Assembly (NCBI GenBank): GCA_023412475.1
Contig: JAEYNR010000030.1
Location: forward strand, 1-34,510
Length of the DNA: 34,510 bases
Direction of reading: 5' to 3'
Source: Fibrobacterota bacterium
GTDB taxonomy: Bacteria > Fibrobacterota > Chitinivibrionia > Chitinivibrionales > Chitinispirillaceae
A program made the position numbers and the translations under genes. Within the stretch, counting starts at the first letter, position 1. Every line of letters begins with the position of its first letter. Under the pieces are notes generated by a model. The model was not told where the DNA came from and ran no database searches. It was given only the letters and a program-made list of their open reading frames with translations. Shown one piece after another: positions 8,040 to 16,926 of the stretch.

Positions 8040-9325
8040 AGAAGAAGCTCCTCTTTGGGAATTGTCACTTCCCTGGTTATTTTCCAAGAACCATTTGTTT
8101 TTTCTAAAACCATTTGTTTTGCATTTTCCTGACTGCTTTTATCAGATTTATAAATCTGAAGAAATTTTACTGTTGCTGAGTTTTCAGAAACATCCATCAC
8201 CAGAATCTTATCGACAGTAACATCTATACTGGAATAAATTTCAAATGTGCGGATTTTTCGCTCTGCCCAGCTTCGCCACCTTACCCCCTGACTGTTGAAT
8301 CCGGAGGTATCATAGAATTCTTTGTATCTATTAATATCCATCGATTCCCAGGCATTCTTCCAGTTCCCAAGCAGTGCCTTGAACTCCTCCTCAGACCGCT
8401 TATGCCGGGCAAACCTTTTTTCCCATTTATTGTGTATCATTTCAAAATCTGGTATCGATAGCGGCTCTTCTGCTTCTTCTTCATCCACGATAAAGACCGG
8501 AGTTCCGACACCATCATTTAGAAACGATGCGAGCAGCAAAAGCTGATCATTGGCGATCTCAAGACATCCCTTGGTCTCTCCGGGTAAAGAATCAGGCTCA
8601 GTACCATGAATCCAGATACCCTGACCGGTACGGCCTTCCTGTCGATCCTGCTGGTTAGGATAATCCAGAACATAAGCCAAAGGACCATAGATAGAGGATA
8701 GCTCCCGTTTTTCTTTCCTATCAACAATAAAATAAAGCCCCTCGGGAGTGCGTTTGTCACCAGCCGTTTTTTTGCGGCCTGATTGAGTACCGGTTCCCAT
8801 AGTATAAGAGCGCAGGATCTGCCATTTACCAGTGATATTCTGCAATAAATACAAGGTTTTATTTTTTTTGTTGGCCAGAATTATAAAGTAGTCTGCCGGA
8901 GCAGAGCCGGAAGACTCCTTCAAAATTCCTGCGCTGTTTTGTAAAGATGTTTCAATTGAATCAATAAAAGAGCTGTCACCTTGTAAATCATCCTCTTTTT
9001 GAGCCATACTTTTTAACAGAGAATCCTGAGCAGTAAATCCCTGGGGGTTCTGCTCAGGATTTTTAATAGTAATTGCTGCCTCAGGATTACTAAAGGGTTT
9101 TAACTGCACCAATTTAAATATCCCCCACACAGCACCGGTTCCTAAAATCAGAAATCCTCCATATAATGCCAGTTTCCAGGACCTTTGAAGAACCCGCTTT
9201 ATATCAAGCGGTTTTTTCTTCTGAGAGTAGGCTTTGGATACCTCAAAAATCTTAATCCAAGCCTCAAATTTATACTCCAATACCTTAAGCTGGTAAAGGA
9301 TTTTAATTCTCAGATTTTCTAACAT
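8036..9325 (-). CDS. Membrane-anchored L,D-transpeptidase (YkuD) with NTF2-like tail
   Basis: The enzyme would crosslink or modify peptidoglycan through a catalytic Cys in the YkuD fold. A membrane segment (LALYGGFLILGTGAVWGIFKL) lies near residues 52-72 after a basic cytoplasmic stretch. The YkuD domain spans about 145-282, with the active-site signature IWIHGTE followed by TKGCLEI, which gives the catalytic His and Cys (H240, C254 from this start). The last ~120 residues (NWKNAWESMDINRYKEFYD onward) resemble an NTF2/SnoaL-like domain, as in Cds6-type L,D-transpeptidases. The start is uncertain: a GTG at 9361 would add 12 residues, and neither site has a strong ribosome site. The stop overlaps the ATG of the coiled-coil gene by four bases (ATGA). 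The GT9-like gene is 145 bp upstream. Confidence 0.85.
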   Translation of the reverse strand: MLENLRIKILYQLKVLEYKFEAWIKIFEVSKAYSQKKKPLDIKRVLQRSWKLALYGGFLILGTGAVWGIFKLVQLKPFSNPEAAITIKNPEQNPQGFTAQDSLLKSMAQKEDDLQGDSSFIDSIETSLQNSAGILKESSGSAPADYFIILANKKNKTLYLLQNITGKWQILRSYTMGTGTQSGRKKTAGDKRTPEGLYFIVDRKEKRELSSIYGPLAYVLDYPNQQDRQEGRTGQGIWIHGTEPDSLPGETKGCLEIANDQLLLLASFLNDGVGTPVFIVDEEEAEEPLSIPDFEMIHNKWEKRFARHKRSEEEFKALLGNWKNAWESMDINRYKEFYDTSGFNSQGVRWRSWAERKIRTFEIYSSIDVTVDKILVMDVSENSATVKFLQIYKSDKSSQENAKQMVLEKTNGSWKITREVTIPKEELLL

Positions 9326-9470
9326 AAGGAATTTCCACGAATTAAGCTGATGATTAAACACTTCTAAGCAAAAACATTATACCATTTCAGCATAAGATAC
9401 TGCACCATTTTTCTACCAGAAATGGCCACATCAGGAGGTTTTAAGAACTTGTCCCCAGAAGAGAATGATA

Positions 9471-10577
9471 CTATTTTTCAGCAGTTTTTGGCTGGTAACT
9501 TTCAATCAAACAAATAGCCATATCAAGCACCTCGGCATTCTCTTTTTCAGAAATCCCTTTGAATGGTATCCCTTTATGAATCGAGGACTGAGGGCAGTAT
9601 GATTCAATCTCGGTTTGGTGAAAAAATCCGACAGCCGGCCGGTTCAACAATCCAGCAACTACATATAGAAGAGTGTTTCCGGTGATGATCAGATCAGATC
9701 TGGAAACTAATGCAGCCGTTCTGGATTCAGACAGGTTAGTCAGCACAGGTAATTTTTGGGCTTTTATCCACTCTGTTTCTCTTGTAGAATCGATATATTC
9801 GGCATATAAATACATTTCGCCTTTTTTTAGCTCTTTAACCCTGCCAAGAAACTGTTCGGTCCATGCATGTCCGAATTTTCTGAATAAAAAGAGGGCATCG
9901 ACTCCAATCAGAGCGCTTTTTCGTTTTATTTTTGACTCTCGTAACAGATGGTCTATTTCATCGAGTACCTTCGGAGCCACACTCCAGCACACCCCTTCGG
10001 GCTTGGCACCAAAAAGATCAGAAATTGAGCAGTTTAAATCTGGAATGTACTTTCTTTGTTTAGAAGGACTTACCTGAAGATTGAGGAAAGGAAACTTTCC
10101 AGCACCTTGATAGCCGACCCGGGTAGGTGCTGCCGAAGCTCCGGCAAGATAAAGCAGAGATAGATCAGGCTTGTGATCCAGCAGAAAACAGATATCCACA
10201 GTTCCCCTGAACTCCTTTGCCAACCCGGTGAACTGTTTTGCAAAAGTTTTGCTGGAATCCAGATCATATTCAATCACATTCAAACCAGGTATCATTTTAA
10301 CCAGCGAAGTAGTCTGATTCTCACACACCAGAGTGACCCCCGCATGTTTAAATAATGAGGCTAATCCGGTAATATTCTGAAGCTGATACAAAACATCGAT
10401 CTGCCTAGGTGGCAATATAAGAAGTATCTCTTTAACTTCTGATATATTGACCGGAAAACTGATAGGTGACACTTTATATCTTTTTTTTAAGATAAAAGAG
10501 GTAAGTCCGTAAATTCCTGACTTACCAATTAATGCCAGAACTGCCTGCCTGATCAAATTTTTTGATTTTTTTTCCAT
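9471..10577 (-). CDS. GT9-like (heptosyltransferase-type) glycosyltransferase
   Basis: The product has 368 residues. The fold pattern resembles ADP-heptose:LPS heptosyltransferases (GT9, GT-B fold). The N-terminal half has short strands and helices (EILLILPPRQIDVLYQLQNI, VDICFLLDHKPDLSLLYLAG, RVGYQG). The C-terminal half has the substrate-side strand (ALIGVDALFLFRKFGHAW) and the late family region LSESRTAALVSRSDLIITGNT...VAGLLNRPAVGFF. In typical members that region reads D(T/S)GPMHLA. Here it is NTLLYVVAG, so the donor site is diverged. A role in lipopolysaccharide or another envelope glycan is inferred. The gene heads a minus-strand run with the L,D-transpeptidase and coiled-coil genes and is divergent from the diguanylate cyclase. 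Confidence 0.7.
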   Translation of the reverse strand: MEKKSKNLIRQAVLALIGKSGIYGLTSFILKKRYKVSPISFPVNISEVKEILLILPPRQIDVLYQLQNITGLASLFKHAGVTLVCENQTTSLVKMIPGLNVIEYDLDSSKTFAKQFTGLAKEFRGTVDICFLLDHKPDLSLLYLAGASAAPTRVGYQGAGKFPFLNLQVSPSKQRKYIPDLNCSISDLFGAKPEGVCWSVAPKVLDEIDHLLRESKIKRKSALIGVDALFLFRKFGHAWTEQFLGRVKELKKGEMYLYAEYIDSTRETEWIKAQKLPVLTNLSESRTAALVSRSDLIITGNTLLYVVAGLLNRPAVGFFHQTEIESYCPQSSIHKGIPFKGISEKENAEVLDMAICLIESYQPKTAEK

Positions 10578-10699
10578 GTTATTATAAAATTATTACGCAG
10601 AAGCGTAAATTACTCCTTTGCGGAAAAATAGCACGCGATTGGGAAGACCTGCAAATTTTAATTGCGACTAACTGTTTAGCTTGTTCTTTTCGGAGCATT

Positions 10700-12859
10700 A
10701 TGCCATTAAAGAAATTTATTAAACCTCTTGAGATTACACTCCTTTTCTCAACATGGATACTCCTTATAATTGCAAATATTACAGTCATGGGAAAGAGCCT
10801 GCCCTATACTTATGAAATCCTTGGTGGTCTATCTATTCTTTGTACTCTGCTTTTCGCTTCCCCCATCCTGAAAAAGAAGCCAGTGAACCTTTCCTGGATT
10901 CAAACAGCATCTGTTTCTATTATCGCTTTTGCTGCTGTACAGCTCTCAAAAGATGGCACTAGCGTTCAGGAACTACATTTCCCTGCGCTTTATTATATAA
11001 TAACAGTAAGTAATTCTCTAATGGGGAAAAAATTTGCATGGATAAGCCCATTTTTAATTCTGGCAGTAGGTGAAACTGCCAGAATTTTCTTAACATCAAA
11101 TATGGATTTACAATTATTAACCGGGAATCCATCTAATTATCACCAAATAATAAATCTTTTTATATCAGGTCTTTTCCCATCAGTCCTGTACAGACACCAA
11201 CAGACACCATATTTTAGGGGTCGAAAAGCAAGTGTTTCTTCAGAAGTTTCCCCATCCAGTAATAATAATGTTTTTTTCAAGTCTGAAAATAGTAAGCAGG
11301 AAGTAGCTGCTGCACAAAATTCATCCTTAAACTATATGAGCGATATAGACAGTCAGAGCGCTGACAATGTCCAGAATCTTCTATATAGCATAGTCTATTT
11401 CATGAGCCGTAATTTTAAGGCCCACTCAGCATTAGGCTTTATTTTCAATCCTGTAACCAAATCATTCGAATTGAACTCATTTCAATCAAAAAGCATCCAT
11501 GTTGCCAAAGGCATCTCCATACCTCTGGGGAAAGGGATTATTGGGAAAATCGGACTTGAGAAACGGGCCTTTATGAGTGGAAACCTTCCGCTTTATAATT
11601 CTGAAATTCTGTACTATAGTAGCCCGGTGGAGATAAATTCATTATTGGCAGTGCCAATTGTTTCCGATGCAGAAGAACTTTTAGGTGCGCTGGTTCTTGA
11701 TTGTATAGATAAAAACGCAATTAAAGATCAGGATAAAGAGATTCTTAAAAGATTCTCTTTTCTGGCTGCAGCACTGATTACCAACGCACGGATGAGAGCC
11801 TTACAGGAAAGGGCAGCCCATACCTTCCAGATCTTTTATCAAGCCAGCCACCGTTTCACCACTTCACTTAACATGAATGATGTGTTTGATGTGCTTTTTG
11901 CAACTGTCCCCATGATCACCCCCTGCACCAGACAGATAGGTATTGTTTTTGATGACAACAGGAATGTGGGAAGAATCGTAGGGATCAAGGGAAACAGTCT
12001 GGATATCAGCCCTGCAATGGAATTTCCAATTAATAAAGGCCTCTACTCTTTTGTTTTTCAAAAAAGAAAAATGGTCAATATCAGCGACTTTCTTCAATAC
12101 CATGGCAAATATTACCGTTTTTTCCCAGATGAAAAAAAAGACCGATCTATTCGCTCCCTTATCATATTCCCAATAACTGATGATGAGTTCAGATGCAGAG
12201 GAGTTTTTTCGGTCGAAAGCAATGAACCGAGTCTGTTCACAAATGAAACAATTCAAATCTTCAGTACTCTGATGGAAAATGCTTCAGTTGCATTTACCAG
12301 GGCAGTTCTTTACCAGAAGATGGAACTGCTTGCCACCACCGATGGATTAACAGGACTCAACAACCACAGAAATTTCCAGGAGATTCTCTCCAAAGAACTG
12401 GAAAGGGCCAGACGCTACAAACACCCGCTTTCTTTACTCCTAATGGATATTGATTATTTTAAGACATTTAATGATACCTATGGACATCCGGTTGGAGATC
12501 TGGTCCTTAAAGAGATCTCTCTTTGCATCCAGAAATCAATACGCACCAACGATATTCCAGCCCGTTATGGTGGTGAAGAATTCACGGTCATCATTCCGGA
12601 AACAAACCAGGCCAACGCTATGATTATCGCCGAAAGAGTTCGGGATACCATCGAAAAACACGTTATCCACTCTCTGGAAAAACAACTCCATGTAACTGTC
12701 AGTGTCGGTTGCGCCACTTATCCCACTCAGGCAAACTCTCAACAGGAGCTGATTGATTTGGCTGATAAAGCTCTTTATTATTCAAAAGGACATGGACGCA
12801 ATCAGGCTAATGCATACCTGCCCGATATGACTGAGAGTGAAAAAAAACATAAAACCTGA
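10700..12859 (+). CDS. Membrane GAF-GAF-GGDEF diguanylate cyclase
   Basis: The product is 719 residues from the ATG at 10700, preceded by CGGAG. A TTG at 10562 would give a longer form that starts inside the divergent gene and adds an unlikely leader. The N terminus has about four to five hydrophobic segments (LEITLLFSTWILLIIANITV and the following ones, within residues 8-165). Two GAF-like sensor domains follow, about 225-370 and 375-535. A GGDEF domain begins at DGLTGL (548). The active-site loop is GGEEF at 624-628, an accepted active variant. RTND at 615-618, five residues before it, is a complete inhibitory I-site (RxxD) for product feedback. It should make cyclic di-GMP from two GTP at the inner membrane. 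No EAL domain or effector is nearby. Confidence 0.92.
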   Translation: MPLKKFIKPLEITLLFSTWILLIIANITVMGKSLPYTYEILGGLSILCTLLFASPILKKKPVNLSWIQTASVSIIAFAAVQLSKDGTSVQELHFPALYYIITVSNSLMGKKFAWISPFLILAVGETARIFLTSNMDLQLLTGNPSNYHQIINLFISGLFPSVLYRHQQTPYFRGRKASVSSEVSPSSNNNVFFKSENSKQEVAAAQNSSLNYMSDIDSQSADNVQNLLYSIVYFMSRNFKAHSALGFIFNPVTKSFELNSFQSKSIHVAKGISIPLGKGIIGKIGLEKRAFMSGNLPLYNSEILYYSSPVEINSLLAVPIVSDAEELLGALVLDCIDKNAIKDQDKEILKRFSFLAAALITNARMRALQERAAHTFQIFYQASHRFTTSLNMNDVFDVLFATVPMITPCTRQIGIVFDDNRNVGRIVGIKGNSLDISPAMEFPINKGLYSFVFQKRKMVNISDFLQYHGKYYRFFPDEKKDRSIRSLIIFPITDDEFRCRGVFSVESNEPSLFTNETIQIFSTLMENASVAFTRAVLYQKMELLATTDGLTGLNNHRNFQEILSKELERARRYKHPLSLLLMDIDYFKTFNDTYGHPVGDLVLKEISLCIQKSIRTNDIPARYGGEEFTVIIPETNQANAMIIAERVRDTIEKHVIHSLEKQLHVTVSVGCATYPTQANSQQELIDLADKALYYSKGHGRNQANAYLPDMTESEKKHKT

Positions 12860-13018
12860 ATTCCTGCTTCAATCATTTGAGTATTTTAATTGCAGCATCA
12901 GGAAAACATATCCAATCAGAAGGAATTTCAAAATCACAACTCTTAAATTCTAAACAGGAATATTAGAGTGTTTCAAGATAGCTAAAGCTTAACTGTTAGT
13001 GGTAGTTCCATTGCCCTG

Positions 13019-13061
13019 TTCTTGTTTTGAATTTCGGTTTTCGAATTTTGTGCTTTTTTTA
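13019..13061 (+). repeat. Dispersed ~45-bp repeat, copy B
   Basis: This is the partner of the stretch at 5283-5330, in opposite orientation, sharing TTCTTGTTTT, a TTTCG block and an ATTTTGTG block. It lies between the diguanylate cyclase stop and the metallo-hydrolase ATG, in DNA that can be misread as an N-terminal extension of the latter. Confidence 0.45.
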
Positions 13062-13097
13062 GTTACTCTTTGTTCTGATTCTCATCGGGAAACAATC

Positions 13098-13892
13098 ATG
13101 AAAATCACTTTCTTAGGTACAGGAACCTCTCACGGGGTACCATCTATCGACTGTATGATAAGTCAGTACAGCAAATGTCCAAAAGGGGTTTGCAGACTGG
13201 CCGATGTCAACCCCAGACACAGACGTACCCGCTCTTCAATATTGGTTCAACTGCAGGATTATTGCATTTTAATTGATGTTTCCGCTGATTTCAGAGCTCA
13301 GGTTCTAAGAGAGCAGATCAGAAAAATCGATGCTGTCCTGGTTACACATTCTCATGCAGATCATATCGGTGGAATTCCTGACATCCGCTCCTTTACCAAT
13401 GACCGTCCTTTACCCATCTACGGCTCCAACGAAAGTATCACCAGCATTCAGAAAACCTTCAGCTACATCTTTGATCCGCATACTACCATCGGAGGCGGGA
13501 TTCCAAAACTGCAAACACATACAGTAGAAGACTCCTTTGAACTCAATTCTAAAATTATAGTAACCACTCTTAAAGTTGGTCATGGCAAACTCAACGGCTG
13601 TTTGGGGTACCGAATTGGCCCACTTGCATATATACCAGATATGAAATCTATAGATCCAAAAAACCTGAAGAAACTCAAGGGCACAGAAATATTGATAATA
13701 AACTGCCTCAGAAACACTCCTTCTCATCCTACCCATCTGTGTTTATCGGAAAGTATCGAACTTGCCAGGAAAATCTCTCCTCGGCTCTGCTATTTTATTC
13801 ACATGTGCCATGATATACATTATGAAACTGATTCTAAATATCTGGAATCGTGGATGGATTTTTCCTATGATGGTCTAGTGCTTAATATCTGA
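13098..13892 (+). CDS. MBL-fold metallo-hydrolase, PhnP-like
   Basis: The product has 264 residues and is a metallo-beta-lactamase-fold phosphodiesterase of the RNase Z/PhnP branch. It opens with GTGTSHGVPSIDC (7-19), matching the GTGxSxGVP start of this family. The di-metal motif THSHADH (83-89) supplies H84, H86, D88 and H89. Further ligands probably come from KVGHGK, YIPDMK and the late IHMCHDIHYE. Cys residues at 19, 27 and 32 could form a structural zinc site of the kind described for PhnP. The substrate is likely a cyclic phosphate or another phosphodiester, but is not proven, because no phosphonate genes are nearby. ATG 13098 is chosen because the family motif starts at residue 3. An upstream ATG at 12999 would add 33 residues of repeat-like sequence. 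The stop lies 14 bp before the pyrE start, so the two genes probably form an operon. Confidence 0.85.
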   Translation: MKITFLGTGTSHGVPSIDCMISQYSKCPKGVCRLADVNPRHRRTRSSILVQLQDYCILIDVSADFRAQVLREQIRKIDAVLVTHSHADHIGGIPDIRSFTNDRPLPIYGSNESITSIQKTFSYIFDPHTTIGGGIPKLQTHTVEDSFELNSKIIVTTLKVGHGKLNGCLGYRIGPLAYIPDMKSIDPKNLKKLKGTEILIINCLRNTPSHPTHLCLSESIELARKISPRLCYFIHMCHDIHYETDSKYLESWMDFSYDGLVLNI

Positions 13893-13906
13893 AAAAAGGT
13901 GACTTA

Positions 13907-14581
13907 GTGGAAAATTACAAAAAAGAGTTCATCGAGTTTATGGTAAAAAGTAAGGTACTTACTTTTGGGGATTTTTTAACTAAAAGCGGCCGAGAAACCC
14001 CTTTTTTTATTAATACCGGCAACTACAGCACAGGCTCTCAGCTTCTGAAACTGGGTGAGTATTATGCAGAATCTTTAATGCTCAATCTACCCCTTGGTTT
14101 CGATGTCCTGTTTGGCCCAGCCTATAAAGGAATACCTCTGGCAGTGGCTACCTCTATGGCACTTACTTCCAGATATTCCCGGCAAACCGCATTCTGCTTT
14201 AATCGCAAGGAAATAAAAGATCATGGCGAGGGTGGAAAGCTCATCGGGCACAAATTAATGGATAATGATCGTGTAGTGATTATCGAAGATGTAATTACTG
14301 CTGGAACCTCTGTGCGGGAATCCATACCACTTCTGCGCTCTGCTGCCAATGTAAACATATGTGCACTGGTGATTTCTGTTGATCGCATGGAAAAAGGTCA
14401 GAGCAATAAAAGCGCGCTCACAGAATTAAAAGAAGAGTTCGGGATAGAAACTTTTTCAATAGTAACTCTGGAAGAAATTGTCGATTACCTTTATGGCCGC
14501 AAAATCGATGGTAAAGTCGTAGTAGATGATGCCATTCTCCAGAAAATCAGAGATTATCGTGAAAAATATGGAGCGTGCTGA
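13907..14581 (+). CDS. pyrE: Orotate phosphoribosyltransferase
   Basis: The product has 224 residues, within the usual size range. It converts orotate and PRPP to orotidine 5'-phosphate in pyrimidine synthesis. The PRPP-binding signature VVIIEDVITAGTSVRE lies at 123-138. The flexible catalytic loop (RKEIKDHGEGG, 100-110) has the Lys/His pattern of the family. GDFLTKSGRETPFFINTG (21-38) matches the orotate-side N-terminal motif. The start is GTG at 13907, with AAGGTGA about 5 nt upstream. It follows the metallo-hydrolase by 14 bp. Confidence 0.95.
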   Translation: MENYKKEFIEFMVKSKVLTFGDFLTKSGRETPFFINTGNYSTGSQLLKLGEYYAESLMLNLPLGFDVLFGPAYKGIPLAVATSMALTSRYSRQTAFCFNRKEIKDHGEGGKLIGHKLMDNDRVVIIEDVITAGTSVRESIPLLRSAANVNICALVISVDRMEKGQSNKSALTELKEEFGIETFSIVTLEEIVDYLYGRKIDGKVVVDDAILQKIRDYREKYGAC

Positions 14582-14595
14582 AGTGTAGGAAAAGC

Positions 14596-14715
14596 ATGCG
14601 ACAAAGACACCATAACTGGTTCGTGTGTCTCTTAAGTTACACTACGGGTGTTATGGACCTTCTCAGATCTTTTCTGCATGAAGATGTTGTTAAAGAGTTA
14701 GATTTAAATCATTAA
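14596..14715 (+). CDS. Possible 39-residue small protein
   Basis: The reading frame starts 14 bp after the pyrE stop, with TAGGA about 7 nt before the ATG. It encodes 39 residues (start MRQRHHNWFVCLLSYTTG, end KELDLNH). The composition is protein-like, with an amphipathic acidic C-terminal half. No family was recognised. It could be a real small protein read from the pyrE message, a remnant of a larger gene, or chance. Confidence 0.3.
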   Translation: MRQRHHNWFVCLLSYTTGVMDLLRSFLHEDVVKELDLNH

Positions 14716-15144
14716 AGAAGCTTGCCTCCTAACTTTATACCTGCCTCAGAAAAGTCACATCATGCTGATGTTATTTATCATAATTAATTCGCATGGTCAG
14801 ACCTCCTACATCTAGTAAAAAATACTAAAAAAGTAAATAATATCATGGGTTTTTTATTTGAAATTTAGTATTAATTTTTTATTTCGGATTACGTGCTTTA
14901 GAATTTTTCTTCTGAAGAACTCGAAAGAAAAACTGATATAGCTTGCTAATAAAAAGTGACAAATTGCAATTTCCCATTCTTGTTTAGAGTTTTGAGAATT
15001 GGCTACTCAGGGATCCCGAAATTATAAAAGAAACGTCTAAATAACCAAAGCAATCCATCTTCTCAGGGTGGTATTTATTTTGCAGAGGTTCTTATTCAGA
15101 GGAACCAATTCTCTTTATCTCCAAAGTATTGAGGACAACCTCTG
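14716..15144 (+). other. Non-coding leader region before the GH57 gene
   Basis: About 430 bp without a convincing gene, AT-rich between 14800 and 14960. It presumably holds the promoter of the GH57 gene, but no confident -35/-10 pair was found. A GAGG site at 15131 precedes the GH57 start. Confidence 0.5.
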
Positions 15145-16902
15145 ATGAGCACTTATCAAACCCAGCCGCGTTTGTATTTTGCAATTCATAAGCACATGCA
15201 TCAGCCCTATTACAGGGCAGCCGATCCCAATTTTTGGAATGGTGAACTGGAAGCTATTTTTGGATCCAGATGCGGTAATTATACCAGCTTTATTGCAGAT
15301 GCGATCAACAATTACCTCAAAGGGGATCTTCCTTATGCAGGAATCTCTACCAGTTGGAGTGGCTCTTTGATAGAGCAGTTAAACCGCTGTGAAAAAGAAA
15401 ACCTATGTGGGGGGTGTTTTAACAACTGGAGTAATTCACTTAAACAGATCACATCAGTTCTTACCAAGGGAGAGCACAGACGGCTCAATTTCACCTCCTT
15501 TGGGTTTTATCACCCAATAATGTCCCTTATTCCTAAACGAGACATCGTAAAGCAGATTGAGCTTCATCGTAAAATCGTTAAAGACACCTTTGGAGTTGAA
15601 TCTTCCAGCATTCTCTTTCCTCCGGAAACCGCCTTTCACGTGCGAATGATTCCTGCACTCAAGGAGGCTGGTATCAAGGCTGTAATCTATGATTCTATCC
15701 ACCGCTATCGTTCCTGTAAAGATTATCCTTACGCAGGAATCTCCGAGGGTTTGCTGCCCCCCAATCCTGCTGATCAGCAGAATCCGCCATCAAAAGACTG
15801 GATTCAATTGTCTAATATCTGGGCTGGAAGCAAAATCAGCCCATCGCTGCTCAAACCTGAATATGTAAAATATGAAGATATCGATGGTACAGTTTATTCA
15901 ATAATCGGCATACCTGCAGAGCGATATATTGGGAATGAAGACGGTCGGGGTGGTTTTGGTGCTCTACAATATCAGGACATACTATCTCAGGTTTTAGACA
16001 GTATAATCCGATTCAACTCTTTTGATCCTGCCCATCCTCCCTTTTTTGTTCTTCATTCAGATGGTGATAATCATGGCGGGGGAGCAGACAGTTATTATCA
16101 CCACAATACAGAGCGGCTGGTAGCCTGGATAAAAAGCGAACCCCGTTTTGAGCTTACCACCATAGAGGATTATCTTGAACGTTTTCCTCCTGATTTCTCA
16201 AAAATGGTCCATATCGAGCCTGGTGCCTGGAGTGGTGCAGATAATGGGGACCCGCAATTTAAAAAGTGGTTCAGTTACAGTGAGAGTGCTTATTCTCCCG
16301 ATTTAAATTCCTGGGCAGTTCTTACCGCTTTGCAAAATTGTATTCACAGTCTAGAGGATTCCAAGCTCACAGAAGAGTCCTTTGAAAAGGCAGTAAAACT
16401 TTTATTGACCGCCGAAACCAGTTGCTACTGGTACTGGACCGGCCAAGAGACATGGGATCAGCAGGTAACTCTAGCAGCCAACGAAGCATACGACCTGATC
16501 AGAGCTTCTGTAAATGCTCTGGTAAGTGCAAATAATGAATCTACAGGCCCGACTATTTTTTCTCCCTGGATCACCCCCGAAAATCCCGGTGGTCTTACCT
16601 GGGGTCAGGGCTCGCTTAGAGATGCCGAAAAAAAAGGCACTGTTCATACCTTTGTTTACGATATTAGTGGTTTGTCTACTGTAGAGCTTATCCTGAGGAG
16701 CTCGGCCGGGGAGAAGCGGATTCCCATGAACTCTCATGGAGCTTACCTCTCAAGAACCAATCCGCTGATTACTGCTGATTACTTCACTTTAGAACTGCCG
16801 GAATCGTTAGGGGAAGTTTTTTACTATATCGAAGCAAGTGACAGACGCGGGAACCGCTCGTTTTCTTCTTTAGAAAGAATCTTTCTGGGTTTAGATTCTT
16901 AA
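15145..16902 (+). CDS. Glycoside hydrolase family 57, cytoplasmic
   Basis: The product has 585 residues. GH57 enzymes are retaining alpha-glucan hydrolases, transglycosylases or branching enzymes with a (beta/alpha)7 barrel. The family start YFAIHKHMHQPYY (11-23) carries the HQP motif. LFPPETAFH (157-165) matches the nucleophile region, giving Glu161. VLHSDGDNHGGG (302-313) fits the region of the acid/base Asp (D306 or D308). The last ~120 residues form a beta-rich domain (TVELILRSSAGEKRIPM...YYIEASDRRGNRS) like a carbohydrate-binding or Ig-like module. There is no signal peptide, so it probably acts on glycogen or maltodextrin inside the cell. It is transcribed alone and converges with the next gene, with only 24 bp between stops. 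The exact specificity cannot be read from sequence. Confidence 0.88.
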   Translation: MSTYQTQPRLYFAIHKHMHQPYYRAADPNFWNGELEAIFGSRCGNYTSFIADAINNYLKGDLPYAGISTSWSGSLIEQLNRCEKENLCGGCFNNWSNSLKQITSVLTKGEHRRLNFTSFGFYHPIMSLIPKRDIVKQIELHRKIVKDTFGVESSSILFPPETAFHVRMIPALKEAGIKAVIYDSIHRYRSCKDYPYAGISEGLLPPNPADQQNPPSKDWIQLSNIWAGSKISPSLLKPEYVKYEDIDGTVYSIIGIPAERYIGNEDGRGGFGALQYQDILSQVLDSIIRFNSFDPAHPPFFVLHSDGDNHGGGADSYYHHNTERLVAWIKSEPRFELTTIEDYLERFPPDFSKMVHIEPGAWSGADNGDPQFKKWFSYSESAYSPDLNSWAVLTALQNCIHSLEDSKLTEESFEKAVKLLLTAETSCYWYWTGQETWDQQVTLAANEAYDLIRASVNALVSANNESTGPTIFSPWITPENPGGLTWGQGSLRDAEKKGTVHTFVYDISGLSTVELILRSSAGEKRIPMNSHGAYLSRTNPLITADYFTLELPESLGEVFYYIEASDRRGNRSFSSLERIFLGLDS

Positions 16903-16926
16903 TAAAAACGGTAACCGCCTGTCACT

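Noticed and set aside
8040..8087. TTG start giving a 16-residue longer coiled-coil protein
   Set aside because: The ATG at 8039 has a strong ribosome site and the classical ATGA overlap. The TTG has neither.
12999..13097. N-terminal extension of the metallo-hydrolase
   Set aside because: The extra 33 residues come from a dispersed repeat, and the family motif begins two residues after the internal ATG at 13098.
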